5,963 bases of DNA from a bacterium HR32 (lineage in GTDB: Bacteria; Sysuimicrobiota; Sysuimicrobiia; Sysuimicrobiales; Sysuimicrobiaceae): assembly GCA_002898935.1 (NCBI GenBank), contig BEII01000121.1, forward strand, positions 1 through 5,963. Reading direction: 5' to 3'. Made by a program: the position numbers and the translations under genes. Every line of letters starts with the position of its first letter. Within the stretch, counting starts at the first letter, position 1. The notes beneath the pieces are model-generated. The model was not told where the DNA came from. It saw nothing but the letters and a program-made list of their open reading frames with translations, and did not search any database. Shown one piece after another: positions 1 through 5,850 of the stretch.

Positions 1-379
1 GCAGGATTCGGAGTGCCTGGCGGAACCCACCTCCCGTGTACGCGGCGGGGTCCACTTCGGTACGGCGCACGGGCACGAACCCGTACCACCGCACGAACGG
101 CGCGATGAGGCGGATGAGGGGGTTCCAGGGCACGAACCCCGGCGTGAGCCGTCGGCCCACCAGCTCCTCTGCGCCCAAGAAGACCGCGCGCCTGCGGAGT
201 GACGCGGCCAGGACCACGGGGTCCAGCCACGACCGGTGGTTGGCCGCCACGATGGCAGCACCCCGCAGGGGCACCACGTCCTGGCCTGTGCTGCGGAAGT
301 CGAATACCAGCCACAGCGCCAGCCGCACCGCGGCCCGCGCGATACGGTAGTCCCAGCTCTCCCCGGGAAGACCTCTCAC
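1..379 (-). CDS. plsC: 1-acyl-sn-glycerol-3-phosphate acyltransferase family protein (PlsC-like), 3' end cut by window edge
   Basis: This enzyme family transfers an acyl chain to the sn-2 position of lysophosphatidic acid to give phosphatidic acid at the inner face of the cytoplasmic membrane. The first 126 residues are visible. They contain the signature NHRSWLDP with the catalytic HX4D pair (His48, Asp53), preceded by the core strand AAIVAAN. At residues 100-106 is GFVPVRR, which fits the second conserved acyltransferase block. The third block (FPEG-type) would lie beyond the left edge. The N-terminus has the family's usual YRIARAAVRLALWLVF amphipathic or membrane-associating stretch. The start is GTG at 379, the only start codon between the upstream stop and the conserved region that keeps this stretch. 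No good Shine-Dalgarno precedes it, so translation may depend on re-initiation after apgM, whose stop is 22 nt upstream. The family is secure from the HX4D block. The exact acceptor is not proven, because some PlsC-like proteins act on other lysolipids. Confidence 0.88.
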   Translation of the reverse strand, partial: MRGLPGESWDYRIARAAVRLALWLVFDFRSTGQDVVPLRGAAIVAANHRSWLDPVVLAASLRRRAVFLGAEELVGRRLTPGFVPWNPLIRLIAPFVRWYGFVPVRRTEVDPAAYTGGGFRQALRIL

Positions 380-401
380 GGGCGGGCGTCGGCTGAGACG
401 G

Positions 402-1676
402 CTATGGCCGGCGTGCCAGGTCCAGCAACAGCGGCAGCACCTCCACACCCCGCCGCCGGCCCAGGGCGCCGCGGGCCGCGGAGGACTCGCCGAACCCCCC
501 GGCGCCGTCCGCCGCGAGCCCCGGGCTCCACACCAGCAGGGGCACCGGGTCGTCGGAGTGAGCCCCCAGCTCGCACACCGTGGCGTGGTCCGCGGTCACC
601 GCCACCAGCACGTCCTGCCGCTCGCCCAACCCCTGCCGCAGCGGGCCGAAGAAGTGCCGGTCGATCCCCTCCACCACCGCGCGTTTGGCGTCCGCGTCCC
701 CGTCGTGGCCTGGCTCGTCCGGGCCCTTGAGGTGCACGTACAGTCCGTCCCACCGATCCAGCTGGCGCAACGCCTCCTGCGCCCACGCGGCGTACACCGC
801 GGGGTCCCGGCCGCTCGGGGGGACCTCCACCACCCCCATGCCCAGCAAGCGCGCGATCCCCCGCTCCACGGGCATCTCCACGAAGCACGCGAACCGGGCG
901 CCGAAGCGCTCGGAGAACGGCGGCAAGTGCGGCACGTGGTCGCTGGCGTCCCGCAGCAGCACCAAGTTCGCGGGAGGTTCACCTCGGGCGCGGCGCGCGG
1001 CGTTGACCGGGTGCCCCTCGAGCACTGCGCGGCTCAGCTCGGTGAACTGGTTCACTAGCTCGGCCGCCCGCGCGGCGGCCGCTCCCCCGTCCAGGGGCAC
1101 GCAGGTCTCCACCTCGTCCCGGACCACGATCCTGGCCACCCCGAGGGCTCCCACGCGGCCGTACGCGGGGTCGGTGTTGGTGATCTGCGCGGACAGGGGC
1201 TGATCGTGGTCGTACAGCACGAGCACGCACCGGTGCCCCACGCTCGCCTCGAACCGGAACTCCGCGCCCTCTAGCCTGACCTGCTCCTGCACCGCCTGCG
1301 CCAGCGCTCTGGCTTCCGCGCTGCGCAGGCTGCGGCCCACCCGGCGGTCCAGGATGCGGCGTCCCTCCCCCGCGGTAGCGAAGTTGCCCCGCAGAGCCAG
1401 GTTCCCGTCGCGGAAGGGGATGTCCATGCCCAAGGCCTCCAGCAACCCGCGGCCCGCGTGGTACTGGAAGGGGTCGTAGCCGAGGATCGCGGTCACGGCC
1501 ACGTCCGACTCCGGCGCGATCCCCTCCCCGACCGTGACCACGAGCCCCTGCTGCCCGGCCGTGGCCAGCGCGTCCAGGTGCGGCTTGTGGGCCGCCTCCA
1601 GCGGCGTGCGGCCGCCCAGGGCTACCACAGGCCGGTCTCCCAGCCCGTCCAGGATCACATACAAGACCTTCCGCAC
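402..1676 (-). CDS. apgM: 2,3-bisphosphoglycerate-independent phosphoglycerate mutase, archaeal type (ApgM)
   Basis: It interconverts 3- and 2-phosphoglycerate in glycolysis and gluconeogenesis without 2,3-bisphosphoglycerate. It belongs to the alkaline-phosphatase-fold, metal-dependent family. At 424 residues it is close to the normal ApgM length and shorter than the ~510-residue bacterial GpmI. Visible landmarks are the N-terminal metal site VILDGLGDRP (Asp10), the phospho-acceptor serine in GIAPESDVAV (Ser57) followed by LGYDP and AGRGLLEALG, a metal-ligand block GPDEPGHDGD (Asp320, His324), TADHAT (Asp363, His364), and AHSDDPVPLL (His373). The C-terminus holds the family's LGRRRGVEVLPLLLDLA. 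The start is GTG at 1676, preceded by GGAGG six nucleotides away (1683-1687). It overlaps the end of the HAD gene by 22 nt, and plsC follows 22 nt downstream. Related phosphonopyruvate decarboxylase-type homologues exist, but the full motif set and N-terminus favour the mutase. Confidence 0.93.
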   Translation of the reverse strand: MRKVLYVILDGLGDRPVVALGGRTPLEAAHKPHLDALATAGQQGLVVTVGEGIAPESDVAVTAILGYDPFQYHAGRGLLEALGMDIPFRDGNLALRGNFATAGEGRRILDRRVGRSLRSAEARALAQAVQEQVRLEGAEFRFEASVGHRCVLVLYDHDQPLSAQITNTDPAYGRVGALGVARIVVRDEVETCVPLDGGAAAARAAELVNQFTELSRAVLEGHPVNAARRARGEPPANLVLLRDASDHVPHLPPFSERFGARFACFVEMPVERGIARLLGMGVVEVPPSGRDPAVYAAWAQEALRQLDRWDGLYVHLKGPDEPGHDGDADAKRAVVEGIDRHFFGPLRQGLGERQDVLVAVTADHATVCELGAHSDDPVPLLVWSPGLAADGAGGFGESSAARGALGRRRGVEVLPLLLDLARRP

Positions 1677-2470
1677 CCTTCACCTCCGCTCCGCATCTGC
1701 CGCAGCAGCTCCGCCAGGTCGGCCACCACCAGGTCCGGCTGGACCTGCTCGCGGCCCAGGTCGTCCCGCGTGGCGACGCCGGTGAGCACGAGAGCGGTCC
1801 GCATCCCCACGCGCTGGGCGCCCACCACGTCCGTCGCGATCTGGTCGCCCACCATGAGGGTGTCCTCGGGCCGTGTCCCCAGGCGCTCCAGGGCCATTTC
1901 GAACGGGTAGGCTTCTGGCTTGCCGACCACCACAGGTTCCCGGCCCGTGGCGGTGCGGATGGCGGCCACCAGGGCGCCCGCGCCGGGCCACAGCTCGCCC
2001 TCCACCGGCAGGACCGGGTCTAGATTCGTGGCCACGAACCGCGCCCCGCGCCGAATGGCCGCGCACGCGGCCCGCAGCCGTGCGTAGGTGAGGTCTACGT
2101 CGAGCCCGACCACCACCGCTTCCGCCTCCGGACCGTCCGCGAGCTCCAATCCCGCTTCCCGGATCGCCTCCCGCAGGCCCGCCCCGCCCACCACCAGCAC
2201 GCGCCCCGCGAGCCGCCACCGCTGCAACAGCGCGGCCGCACACAGGGCGGAGGTCACCACCTGGCCCTCCTCCGCCGCGACGCCCAACCGCCGCAGGTGC
2301 TCGACGTATTCGCGCGGGCTGCGGGTGGAGTTGTTGGTCACAAACACAAAGGGGACTTCGCGCTCCCGCAGCCAGGCGAGAAACTCCGCCGCGCCCGGCA
2401 GCAGCACGCTGCCCCGGTACACGACGCCGTCCAGGTCCAGCACCACGCCCCGCGGGCCGTCCACGCTCAC
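1655..2470 (-). CDS. HAD-IIA family sugar/aryl-phosphate phosphatase (NagD / phosphoglycolate / p-nitrophenyl phosphatase type)
   Basis: A cytosolic Mg-dependent phosphohydrolase of the haloacid dehalogenase superfamily, subclass IIA, 271 residues (typical is 250-280). Motif I is VVLDLDGVVYRG, with nucleophile Asp12 and acid/base Asp14. Motif II is FVTNNSTRS (Thr45 to Ser51). The cap domain lies between motif II and the second core half that opens with FVATNLDP (residues 145-152). The motif III lysine is in VVGKPEAYPF (Lys184), and motif IV is MVGDQIATDV (Asp209, Asp214). All catalytic residues are present. Substrates in this subclass vary widely (phosphoglycolate, glycerol phosphate, nucleotides, sugar phosphates) and cannot be read from the sequence. 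The GTG start at 2470 forms a GTGA overlap with the dapF stop; a GTG two codons downstream (2464) is an alternative. Its last 12 residues run past the normal end of the fold and overlap apgM by 22 nt. Given the neighbours, a glycolytic or envelope-precursor phosphate ester is a reasonable guess only. Confidence 0.9.
   Translation of the reverse strand: MSVDGPRGVVLDLDGVVYRGSVLLPGAAEFLAWLREREVPFVFVTNNSTRSPREYVEHLRRLGVAAEEGQVVTSALCAAALLQRWRLAGRVLVVGGAGLREAIREAGLELADGPEAEAVVVGLDVDLTYARLRAACAAIRRGARFVATNLDPVLPVEGELWPGAGALVAAIRTATGREPVVVGKPEAYPFEMALERLGTRPEDTLMVGDQIATDVVGAQRVGMRTALVLTGVATRDDLGREQVQPDLVVADLAELLRQMRSGGEGCGRSCM
1681..1687 (-). promoter_or_regulatory. Shine-Dalgarno of apgM
   Basis: On the minus strand this reads GGAGGTG, with the GGAGG core six nucleotides before the GTG start at 1676. 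It lies inside the last codons of the upstream HAD gene. It is one of the few strong ribosome sites in the operon, so apgM can probably initiate independently of coupling. It also decides the GTG start over the nearby out-of-frame GTG at 1683. Confidence 0.75.
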
Positions 2471-3330
2471 CCCGCAGCCCGGAGGGCCTGCACGAACTCC
2501 GGCGCCAGCTCGCCCCTACACACCTCCGCGGCCGGGCCGGCCATACGCAGCCGGTACCGGTCGTCCACGAGGACCTGCAGCACGCCCCCTTCCATCTCCA
2601 CCTGGAGCTCCCGCCCGGTGAGGCCGCGGCGCACGCAGGCCGCAGCCACCGCACACGCGCTGGACCCCGAGGCCAGGGTGTGGCCGGCCCCGCGCTCCCA
2701 GATCCGGATGCGGACTCGGTCCGGGGCCAGCACGCGCGCGAACTGCACGTTGGTGCGCTGCGGGAAGTTGGGGTGCCGCTCCAGCGCGGGCCCGAGCCGG
2801 TGTAGGTCCACCGCCTCCAGGTCTTCGGTGAACACCACACAGTGCGGGTTGCCCACGTTCACCGCGGTGACCCGCAGCACCCTCCCCTCCACCTCCAGGG
2901 GTTCGTCCACCACCTCCCGGGCCGGACCTGCCGCGGGGATGCGGTCGCTGCGGAAGGTAGCCTCGCCCATGTCCACCGTCACCTGCGCCACGCGGCCGTC
3001 TTCCAGCTCCAGGTCGCAGGCGGCCACCCCGCCCGGGGTCTCCACGGTGAAGCGGGGCGCGGTGGTGTGCCCGTGTTCGTACAGGTACTTAGCGAAGATC
3101 CTTAGCCCGTTGCCGCTCTTCTCCGCTTGGCTGCCGTCGGGGTTGTAGATCCTCAGCCCGAAGTCCGCCCGCAGGGAGGGGACGAGGGCCAGCACGCCGT
3201 CCGAACCCACGCCGAAGTGGCGGTCGCACAGCCGTCGCACCGCCTCGGGCGTCAGGGAGAAGTCCAGTTCGGCCGGGACGACCACCAGGTAGTCGTTGCC
3301 GAGCGCGTGGGACTTCACGAACCGGTTCAC
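2467..3330 (-). CDS. dapF: Diaminopimelate epimerase family protein with Ser/Ser in place of the catalytic Cys pair
   Basis: The family converts LL- to meso-diaminopimelate for lysine and peptidoglycan synthesis by a two-cysteine, cofactor-free proton exchange. This 287-residue protein is of normal length and has both pseudo-symmetric halves. It opens FVKSHALGNDYLVV. The first half's active-site loop is NPDGSQAEKSGNGLRIFA, and the second half has VNVGNPHCVVF, RTNVQF and IWERGAGHTLASGSSACA. By alignment with E. coli-type enzymes, the residues that hold the distal amino acid (Asn12, Asn63, Asn161, Asn194, Glu212, Arg213) are kept. Both catalytic cysteines (CGNG and ACGTG/ACGSG in typical members) are serines here: Ser72 (AGC) and Ser221 (TCG). 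The start is the GTG at 3330, a GTGA overlap with the ddl stop, with GGAGG seven nucleotides upstream. The frame stays open further upstream, but that part is only a shadow of ddl. It could be a functional Ser/Ser DapF subfamily, or an epimerase or racemase with another substrate. Confidence 0.88.
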   Translation of the reverse strand: MNRFVKSHALGNDYLVVVPAELDFSLTPEAVRRLCDRHFGVGSDGVLALVPSLRADFGLRIYNPDGSQAEKSGNGLRIFAKYLYEHGHTTAPRFTVETPGGVAACDLELEDGRVAQVTVDMGEATFRSDRIPAAGPAREVVDEPLEVEGRVLRVTAVNVGNPHCVVFTEDLEAVDLHRLGPALERHPNFPQRTNVQFARVLAPDRVRIRIWERGAGHTLASGSSACAVAAACVRRGLTGRELQVEMEGGVLQVLVDDRYRLRMAGPAAEVCRGELAPEFVQALRAAG

Positions 3331-4412
3331 CCCACCCCCTCCATCCGGATGCGCCGGCCGCCCTCGTACGACGTACAGAGGGCGTTGCGGCGCCGCCACC
3401 GCTCCAGGGCCAGGTCCACGAGCCGGCCCACGAGCTCCCGGTAGGGGACGCCGGACGCCTCCCACAGGCGCGGGTACATGCTGATGGGGGTGAACCCGGG
3501 GATGGTGTTCACCTCGCTCACATACACCGCGCCCCCGCGGTCGAGGAGGAAGTCCACCCGCGCCATGCCGGACAGGCGCAGGACGCGGAAAGCGCGCAGG
3601 CTCAGCTCCCGCACGCCCTCCGCCTGGTCGGTGGGGATCTGGGCGGGGACCACCAGCTGTGCTCCCTGGGGGTCCACGTACTTCGCGTCGTAGTCGTAGA
3701 AGCGGTGGGTCGGCCGGATCTCGCCCGGCACAGACGCCACGGGGTCGTCGTTGCCCAGCACGCTCACCTCCACCTCCACGGGGTCGAGGACCGCACGCTC
3801 CACGATCACGGCAAGATCGTACCGCAGGGCGTCCCGGACCGCGTGCGCAAGCTCCTCTTCCCGGTCCACCCGGTGCACCCCGACCGAGGAGCCCAGGCGC
3901 GTGGGCTTGACGAAGCACGGGTAGCCCACGGACGCCACCTCCGCGTACACACCGCCCGGCTCCCGCTCCCAGCGGCTGGCCTCCACCACCCGGAAGGGCA
4001 CCACGGGGAGCCCGGCGTCGCGCAGGAGGGCCTTCTGCACGCCCTTGTCCATGCCCACGGCGGAACCCAGCACGTCCGCGCCCACGTACGGCACGTTCAC
4101 CATCTCACACAGCCCCTGGAAGGTCCCGTCCTCGCCGTACGTGCCGTGCAGCACCGGGAACAGCACGTCGCAGACCACCTCCCGTCCACCCACCACCAGC
4201 GCGGCCTGGCCGGTCCGGTCCAGCCGGAGCCAGGCGGGTTCGCCTCCCACCGACCACCGTCCGTCGGGCGCGATGAAGATCTCCACCACCGTGAACCGGA
4301 CGGGGTCGAGCGCGCGCACCACGCTGCGGGCGGAGACGCACGAAACCTCGTGCTCGCCTGACCGGCCCCCGTACACCACGCCCACCCGGATGCGCGACAC
4401 GGCCTGTCTCAC
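3327..4412 (-). CDS. ddl: D-alanine--D-alanine ligase
   Basis: An ATP-grasp ligase that joins two D-alanines in the cytosol, giving the dipeptide added by MurF to the peptidoglycan precursor. There are 361 residues. The N-terminal domain shows VGVVYGGRSGEHEVS (10-24, with the D-Ala-binding Glu20) and VLHGTYGEDGTFQGL. The ATP-grasp half shows SAVGMDKGVQK, YPCFVKPTRLGSSVG (lysine 169 and the Ser-Ser turn), VEVEVSVLG, FYDYDAKYVD (238-247), and the metal/substrate block MARVDFLLD through SEVNTIPGFTPISMYP. The FYDYDAKY loop is the D-Ala-D-Ala type, unlike the VanA-type D-Ala-D-Lac ligases. The GTG at 4412 gives a GTGA overlap with the gntR stop and was preferred. The GTG at 4400 (protein beginning SRIRVGVVYGG) is almost as good, and neither has a strong Shine-Dalgarno. 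The tail after VDLALERW runs about 20 residues beyond the usual end, rich in Arg and Gly, and overlaps the dapF ribosome site. Confidence 0.95.
   Translation of the reverse strand: MRQAVSRIRVGVVYGGRSGEHEVSCVSARSVVRALDPVRFTVVEIFIAPDGRWSVGGEPAWLRLDRTGQAALVVGGREVVCDVLFPVLHGTYGEDGTFQGLCEMVNVPYVGADVLGSAVGMDKGVQKALLRDAGLPVVPFRVVEASRWEREPGGVYAEVASVGYPCFVKPTRLGSSVGVHRVDREEELAHAVRDALRYDLAVIVERAVLDPVEVEVSVLGNDDPVASVPGEIRPTHRFYDYDAKYVDPQGAQLVVPAQIPTDQAEGVRELSLRAFRVLRLSGMARVDFLLDRGGAVYVSEVNTIPGFTPISMYPRLWEASGVPYRELVGRLVDLALERWRRRNALCTSYEGGRRIRMEGVG
3338..3342 (-). promoter_or_regulatory. Shine-Dalgarno fixing the dapF start
   Basis: The minus strand reads GGAGG, seven nucleotides before the GTG at 3330, inside the last codons of ddl. 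It decides the start: the open frame extends almost 200 codons further upstream, but this site, the GTGA overlap and the family N-terminus (NRFVKSHALGND) all point to 3330. Confidence 0.8.
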
Positions 4413-5344
4413 CCGGCGGCCGCGGCCCGGCTTCGGCGCCACGCCTCCACGCGCTCCCGCACAAGGCGCACGGCGCCCTCCACGAGGACGCTGCCGAAGG
4501 GGATGGCCTGTTTGCCGGGGGGTAGCTGAAGCCGCTCGAGCACCCTGGGGGAAGCCACCACGACCTGACACCGCGCCAGGGACGCGCGCAGGCCGGCCGG
4601 GTCCTGGAGGTGGGCGGGGAGAAACCGCAGCCGCCCGCCCACCGCTTGGAGGGACGTGGTCTTGCTGCGCGCTCCCTCCGCGGTGGCGCACACCACCGCC
4701 ACCGGGGTCCCCGCGGGCAGCGACGCCACCCGTTCCAGGGTGGCGAAGTCCGGCATGGCCACGAGGCCTACCACCTCGCGGCCCGCCACCGCGCGGCGGA
4801 CCTCGTGCACGTGGAAGAAGGTGGTGCACACCAGGTCCGCCTGGCGGGCTGCGCGCGGGGCATCAGACAACAGGCACCCCCGGACGTCCAGGCCCAGAGC
4901 GTCCTGCAGGGCGCGGGTGAAGTACGCCACGTCCACGGGGTTGCACTCCACGAACAGCACGCGGGGGGACGGGAGGTCGCGGGCGTGGGCGCGAGCACGG
5001 ACGAGGGCCACGAGGTCCTCCGCTCCCAAGCCGGCCCGCCGCGCCAGCCGCACCAGTTCGTCCACCCGGGCCGCCACCACGGCGTCCAGCGCGCCGGGGC
5101 GCCCGCGGGCCACGAAGGTCCCACGGCCCGGGGCGGCTTGAAGGTAACCGCCGGCCACCAGTTCCCGGTACACCCGAGCCACGGTGTTCCGGTGGACCCG
5201 CAGGAAGCCCGCGAGGACCCGCACGGGCGGGAGGCGCTGGCCCGGCCGCAGGACACCGGCCAGCACCTGGTGGGCGATCTGCGCCCGCAGCTGCTCCGCC
5301 AGGGGGAGGCTGCGGTGCAGGCGCAGGCGTACGCCGGTTGTCAC
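4409..5344 (-). CDS. GntR-family transcriptional regulator with an unrecognised C-terminal alpha/beta domain
   Basis: 311 residues. The N-terminal winged helix-turn-helix (about 10-80) is clear: LPLAEQLRAQIAHQVLAGVL, then GQRLPPVRVLAGFLRVHRNT, then VARVYRELVAGGYLQAAPGR followed by GTFVA. This short-headed form resembles the YtrA/MocR-like entry to the family. A helical, Arg/Ala-rich linker (85-122) follows, then about 170 residues of alternating strands and helices with FVECN (131-135), ADLVCTTFFHVHEVR (169-183), VVGLVAMPD (191-199) and PVAVVCATAEG (214-224). These do not match the FCD, UTRA or aminotransferase effector domains. A two-lobed ligand-binding or Rossmann-like fold is an inference. 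The GTG at 5344 is required to keep the N-terminal strand of the winged helix. No Shine-Dalgarno lies in front of it, and a perfect palindrome covers the start codon. It overlaps ddl by GTGA, so it is probably the autoregulator of the whole operon. Its ligand is unknown; a peptidoglycan precursor or D-amino acid would suit the context. Confidence 0.85.
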   Translation of the reverse strand: MTTGVRLRLHRSLPLAEQLRAQIAHQVLAGVLRPGQRLPPVRVLAGFLRVHRNTVARVYRELVAGGYLQAAPGRGTFVARGRPGALDAVVAARVDELVRLARRAGLGAEDLVALVRARAHARDLPSPRVLFVECNPVDVAYFTRALQDALGLDVRGCLLSDAPRAARQADLVCTTFFHVHEVRRAVAGREVVGLVAMPDFATLERVASLPAGTPVAVVCATAEGARSKTTSLQAVGGRLRFLPAHLQDPAGLRASLARCQVVVASPRVLERLQLPPGKQAIPFGSVLVEGAVRLVRERVEAWRRSRAAAAG

Positions 5345-5360
5345 ACTGCGAGTGTGACAA
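5338..5360. promoter_or_regulatory. Perfect inverted repeat, probable GntR-family operator on the gntR start codon
   Basis: The arms are TTGTCACACT (5338-5347) and AGTGTGACAA (5351-5360), exact reverse complements around a 3-bp GCG spacer. The gntR GTG start (5342-5344) lies inside the left arm. The low-GC, perfectly symmetrical sequence stands out in a GC-rich window and was seen only once. Its outer GT...AC half-site layout and its position immediately in front of a GntR-type gene make it the best candidate for that protein's operator. Binding there would block both the proposed -10 and the start region. Confidence 0.8.
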
Positions 5361-5379
5361 GTTTTCTAGCAGCCGTCAA
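5351..5379 (-). promoter_or_regulatory. Candidate sigma70-type promoter of the gntR-ddl-dapF operon
   Basis: On the minus strand a -35-like TTGACG (5374-5379) is separated by exactly 17 bp from CACACT (5351-5356). The latter keeps the two most important -10 positions (A at the second base, T at the sixth) but is otherwise weak. The start point expected from this -10 is about 5344, which is the G of the gntR GTG codon, so the transcript would be leaderless. The -10 lies inside the palindrome, which fits repression. The -35 is good; the -10 is only moderate. Confidence 0.5.
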
Positions 5380-5397
5380 CGGCCCGAGCCCTGCGCG

Positions 5398-5820
5398 TCA
5401 GAGGGCCAGGGGGGTACCGTTCAGCTCCACTTCGTACGTCACGGACACCGAGGCGCGCAGCATGGCGGACACCGAGCAGTACCGCTCCTGCGACAGGCGG
5501 ACCGCCCGCGCCACGGCTTCCGGCCGCAGCCGCGCGCCGGCGAACCGGTACCGGACGTGCACGCGCGTGTACACCCTGGGGTGCTCCTGCGCCCGCTCGC
5601 CTTCCACCTCCACCTGGAGCTCCTCCAGCGGCTCCCGCATCTTTTGGAGGATGGCCACCACGTCCATACCCGTGCAGCCCGCGAGCGCCGCGAGCACCGT
5701 CTCCATGGGAGCCGGCCCCGCACCCGACCCACCCTGCTCGGGCGGGACGTCCAGGCTCCACCGCCCGTCCTCGCTGCCAAACCGCATGCCGCCTTGCCAG
5801 CGCAATTGCACGTGGACCAT
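5398..5820 (-). CDS. OsmC/Ohr-family protein (probable thiol peroxidase)
   Basis: A 140-residue protein of normal length for the OsmC/Ohr superfamily, whose members reduce organic hydroperoxides with a cysteine pair in a cytosolic homodimer. The N-terminal strands hold GMRFGSEDGRWSLDVPPEQG. The central helix has PMETVLAALAGCTGMDVVAI with Cys49 at the peroxidatic position, and RLSQERYCSVSAML carries Cys115 at the second position. The strand that follows Cys115 (SVSVTYEVELN) closes the fold. It resembles the OsmC-like (YhfA-type) subgroup more than Ohr itself, so the exact substrate is open. The ATG start at 5820 is preceded by GGAGGAGG (5830-5837) and a second AGGA. The stop is 53 nt before gntR, across the promoter and palindrome, so it probably belongs to the upstream transcription unit, although read-through into gntR cannot be excluded because no terminator is visible. 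Confidence 0.88.
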   Translation of the reverse strand: MVHVQLRWQGGMRFGSEDGRWSLDVPPEQGGSGAGPAPMETVLAALAGCTGMDVVAILQKMREPLEELQVEVEGERAQEHPRVYTRVHVRYRFAGARLRPEAVARAVRLSQERYCSVSAMLRASVSVTYEVELNGTPLAL

Positions 5821-5829
5821 GCCTTCCTG

Positions 5830-5837
5830 CCTCCTCC
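5830..5837 (-). promoter_or_regulatory. Shine-Dalgarno of the OsmC-family gene
   Basis: The minus strand reads GGAGGAGG, nine nucleotides before the ATG at 5820, with an additional AGGA four nucleotides before it. It is the strongest ribosome site in the window, in contrast to the coupled starts of the downstream operon. Confidence 0.7.
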
Positions 5838-5850
5838 GTGGTCCGACCGA

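Noticed and set aside
71..139. Repeated 12-mer GGGCACGAACCC at 71-82 and 128-139
   Set aside because: Both copies encode Gly-Phe-Val-Pro segments of the acyltransferase; this is codon-level coincidence in coding sequence.
2884..2901. Small hairpin CCCCT...AGGGG inside dapF
   Set aside because: It has five-base arms within coding sequence, no T-tract, and no gene boundary nearby, so it is not a terminator.
2297..3148. Long plus-strand open frame opposite the dapF and HAD genes
   Set aside because: It is low-complexity (Ser/Thr/Arg/Pro-rich), has no recognisable domain, and lies antisense to two genes with intact catalytic motifs; it is an artefact of high GC.
3331..3918. Possible N-terminal extension of dapF of almost 200 codons into ddl
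   Set aside because: The extension is an Arg/Gly/Pro-rich shadow of the ddl frame, and the DapF family N-terminus begins at the GTG at 3330 behind a good Shine-Dalgarno.
5361..5400. Possible terminator between the OsmC-family gene and gntR
   Set aside because: Only weak GC-rich symmetry (GGCTCGGGCC-like) is present, without a stable stem followed by a T-run on the minus strand; no intrinsic terminator can be supported.
5443..5476. Direct repeat of GGACACCGAG (5443-5452 and 5467-5476)
   Set aside because: Both copies encode a Ser-Val-Ser stretch within the OsmC C-terminal region, and there is no sign of a mobile or regulatory repeat.
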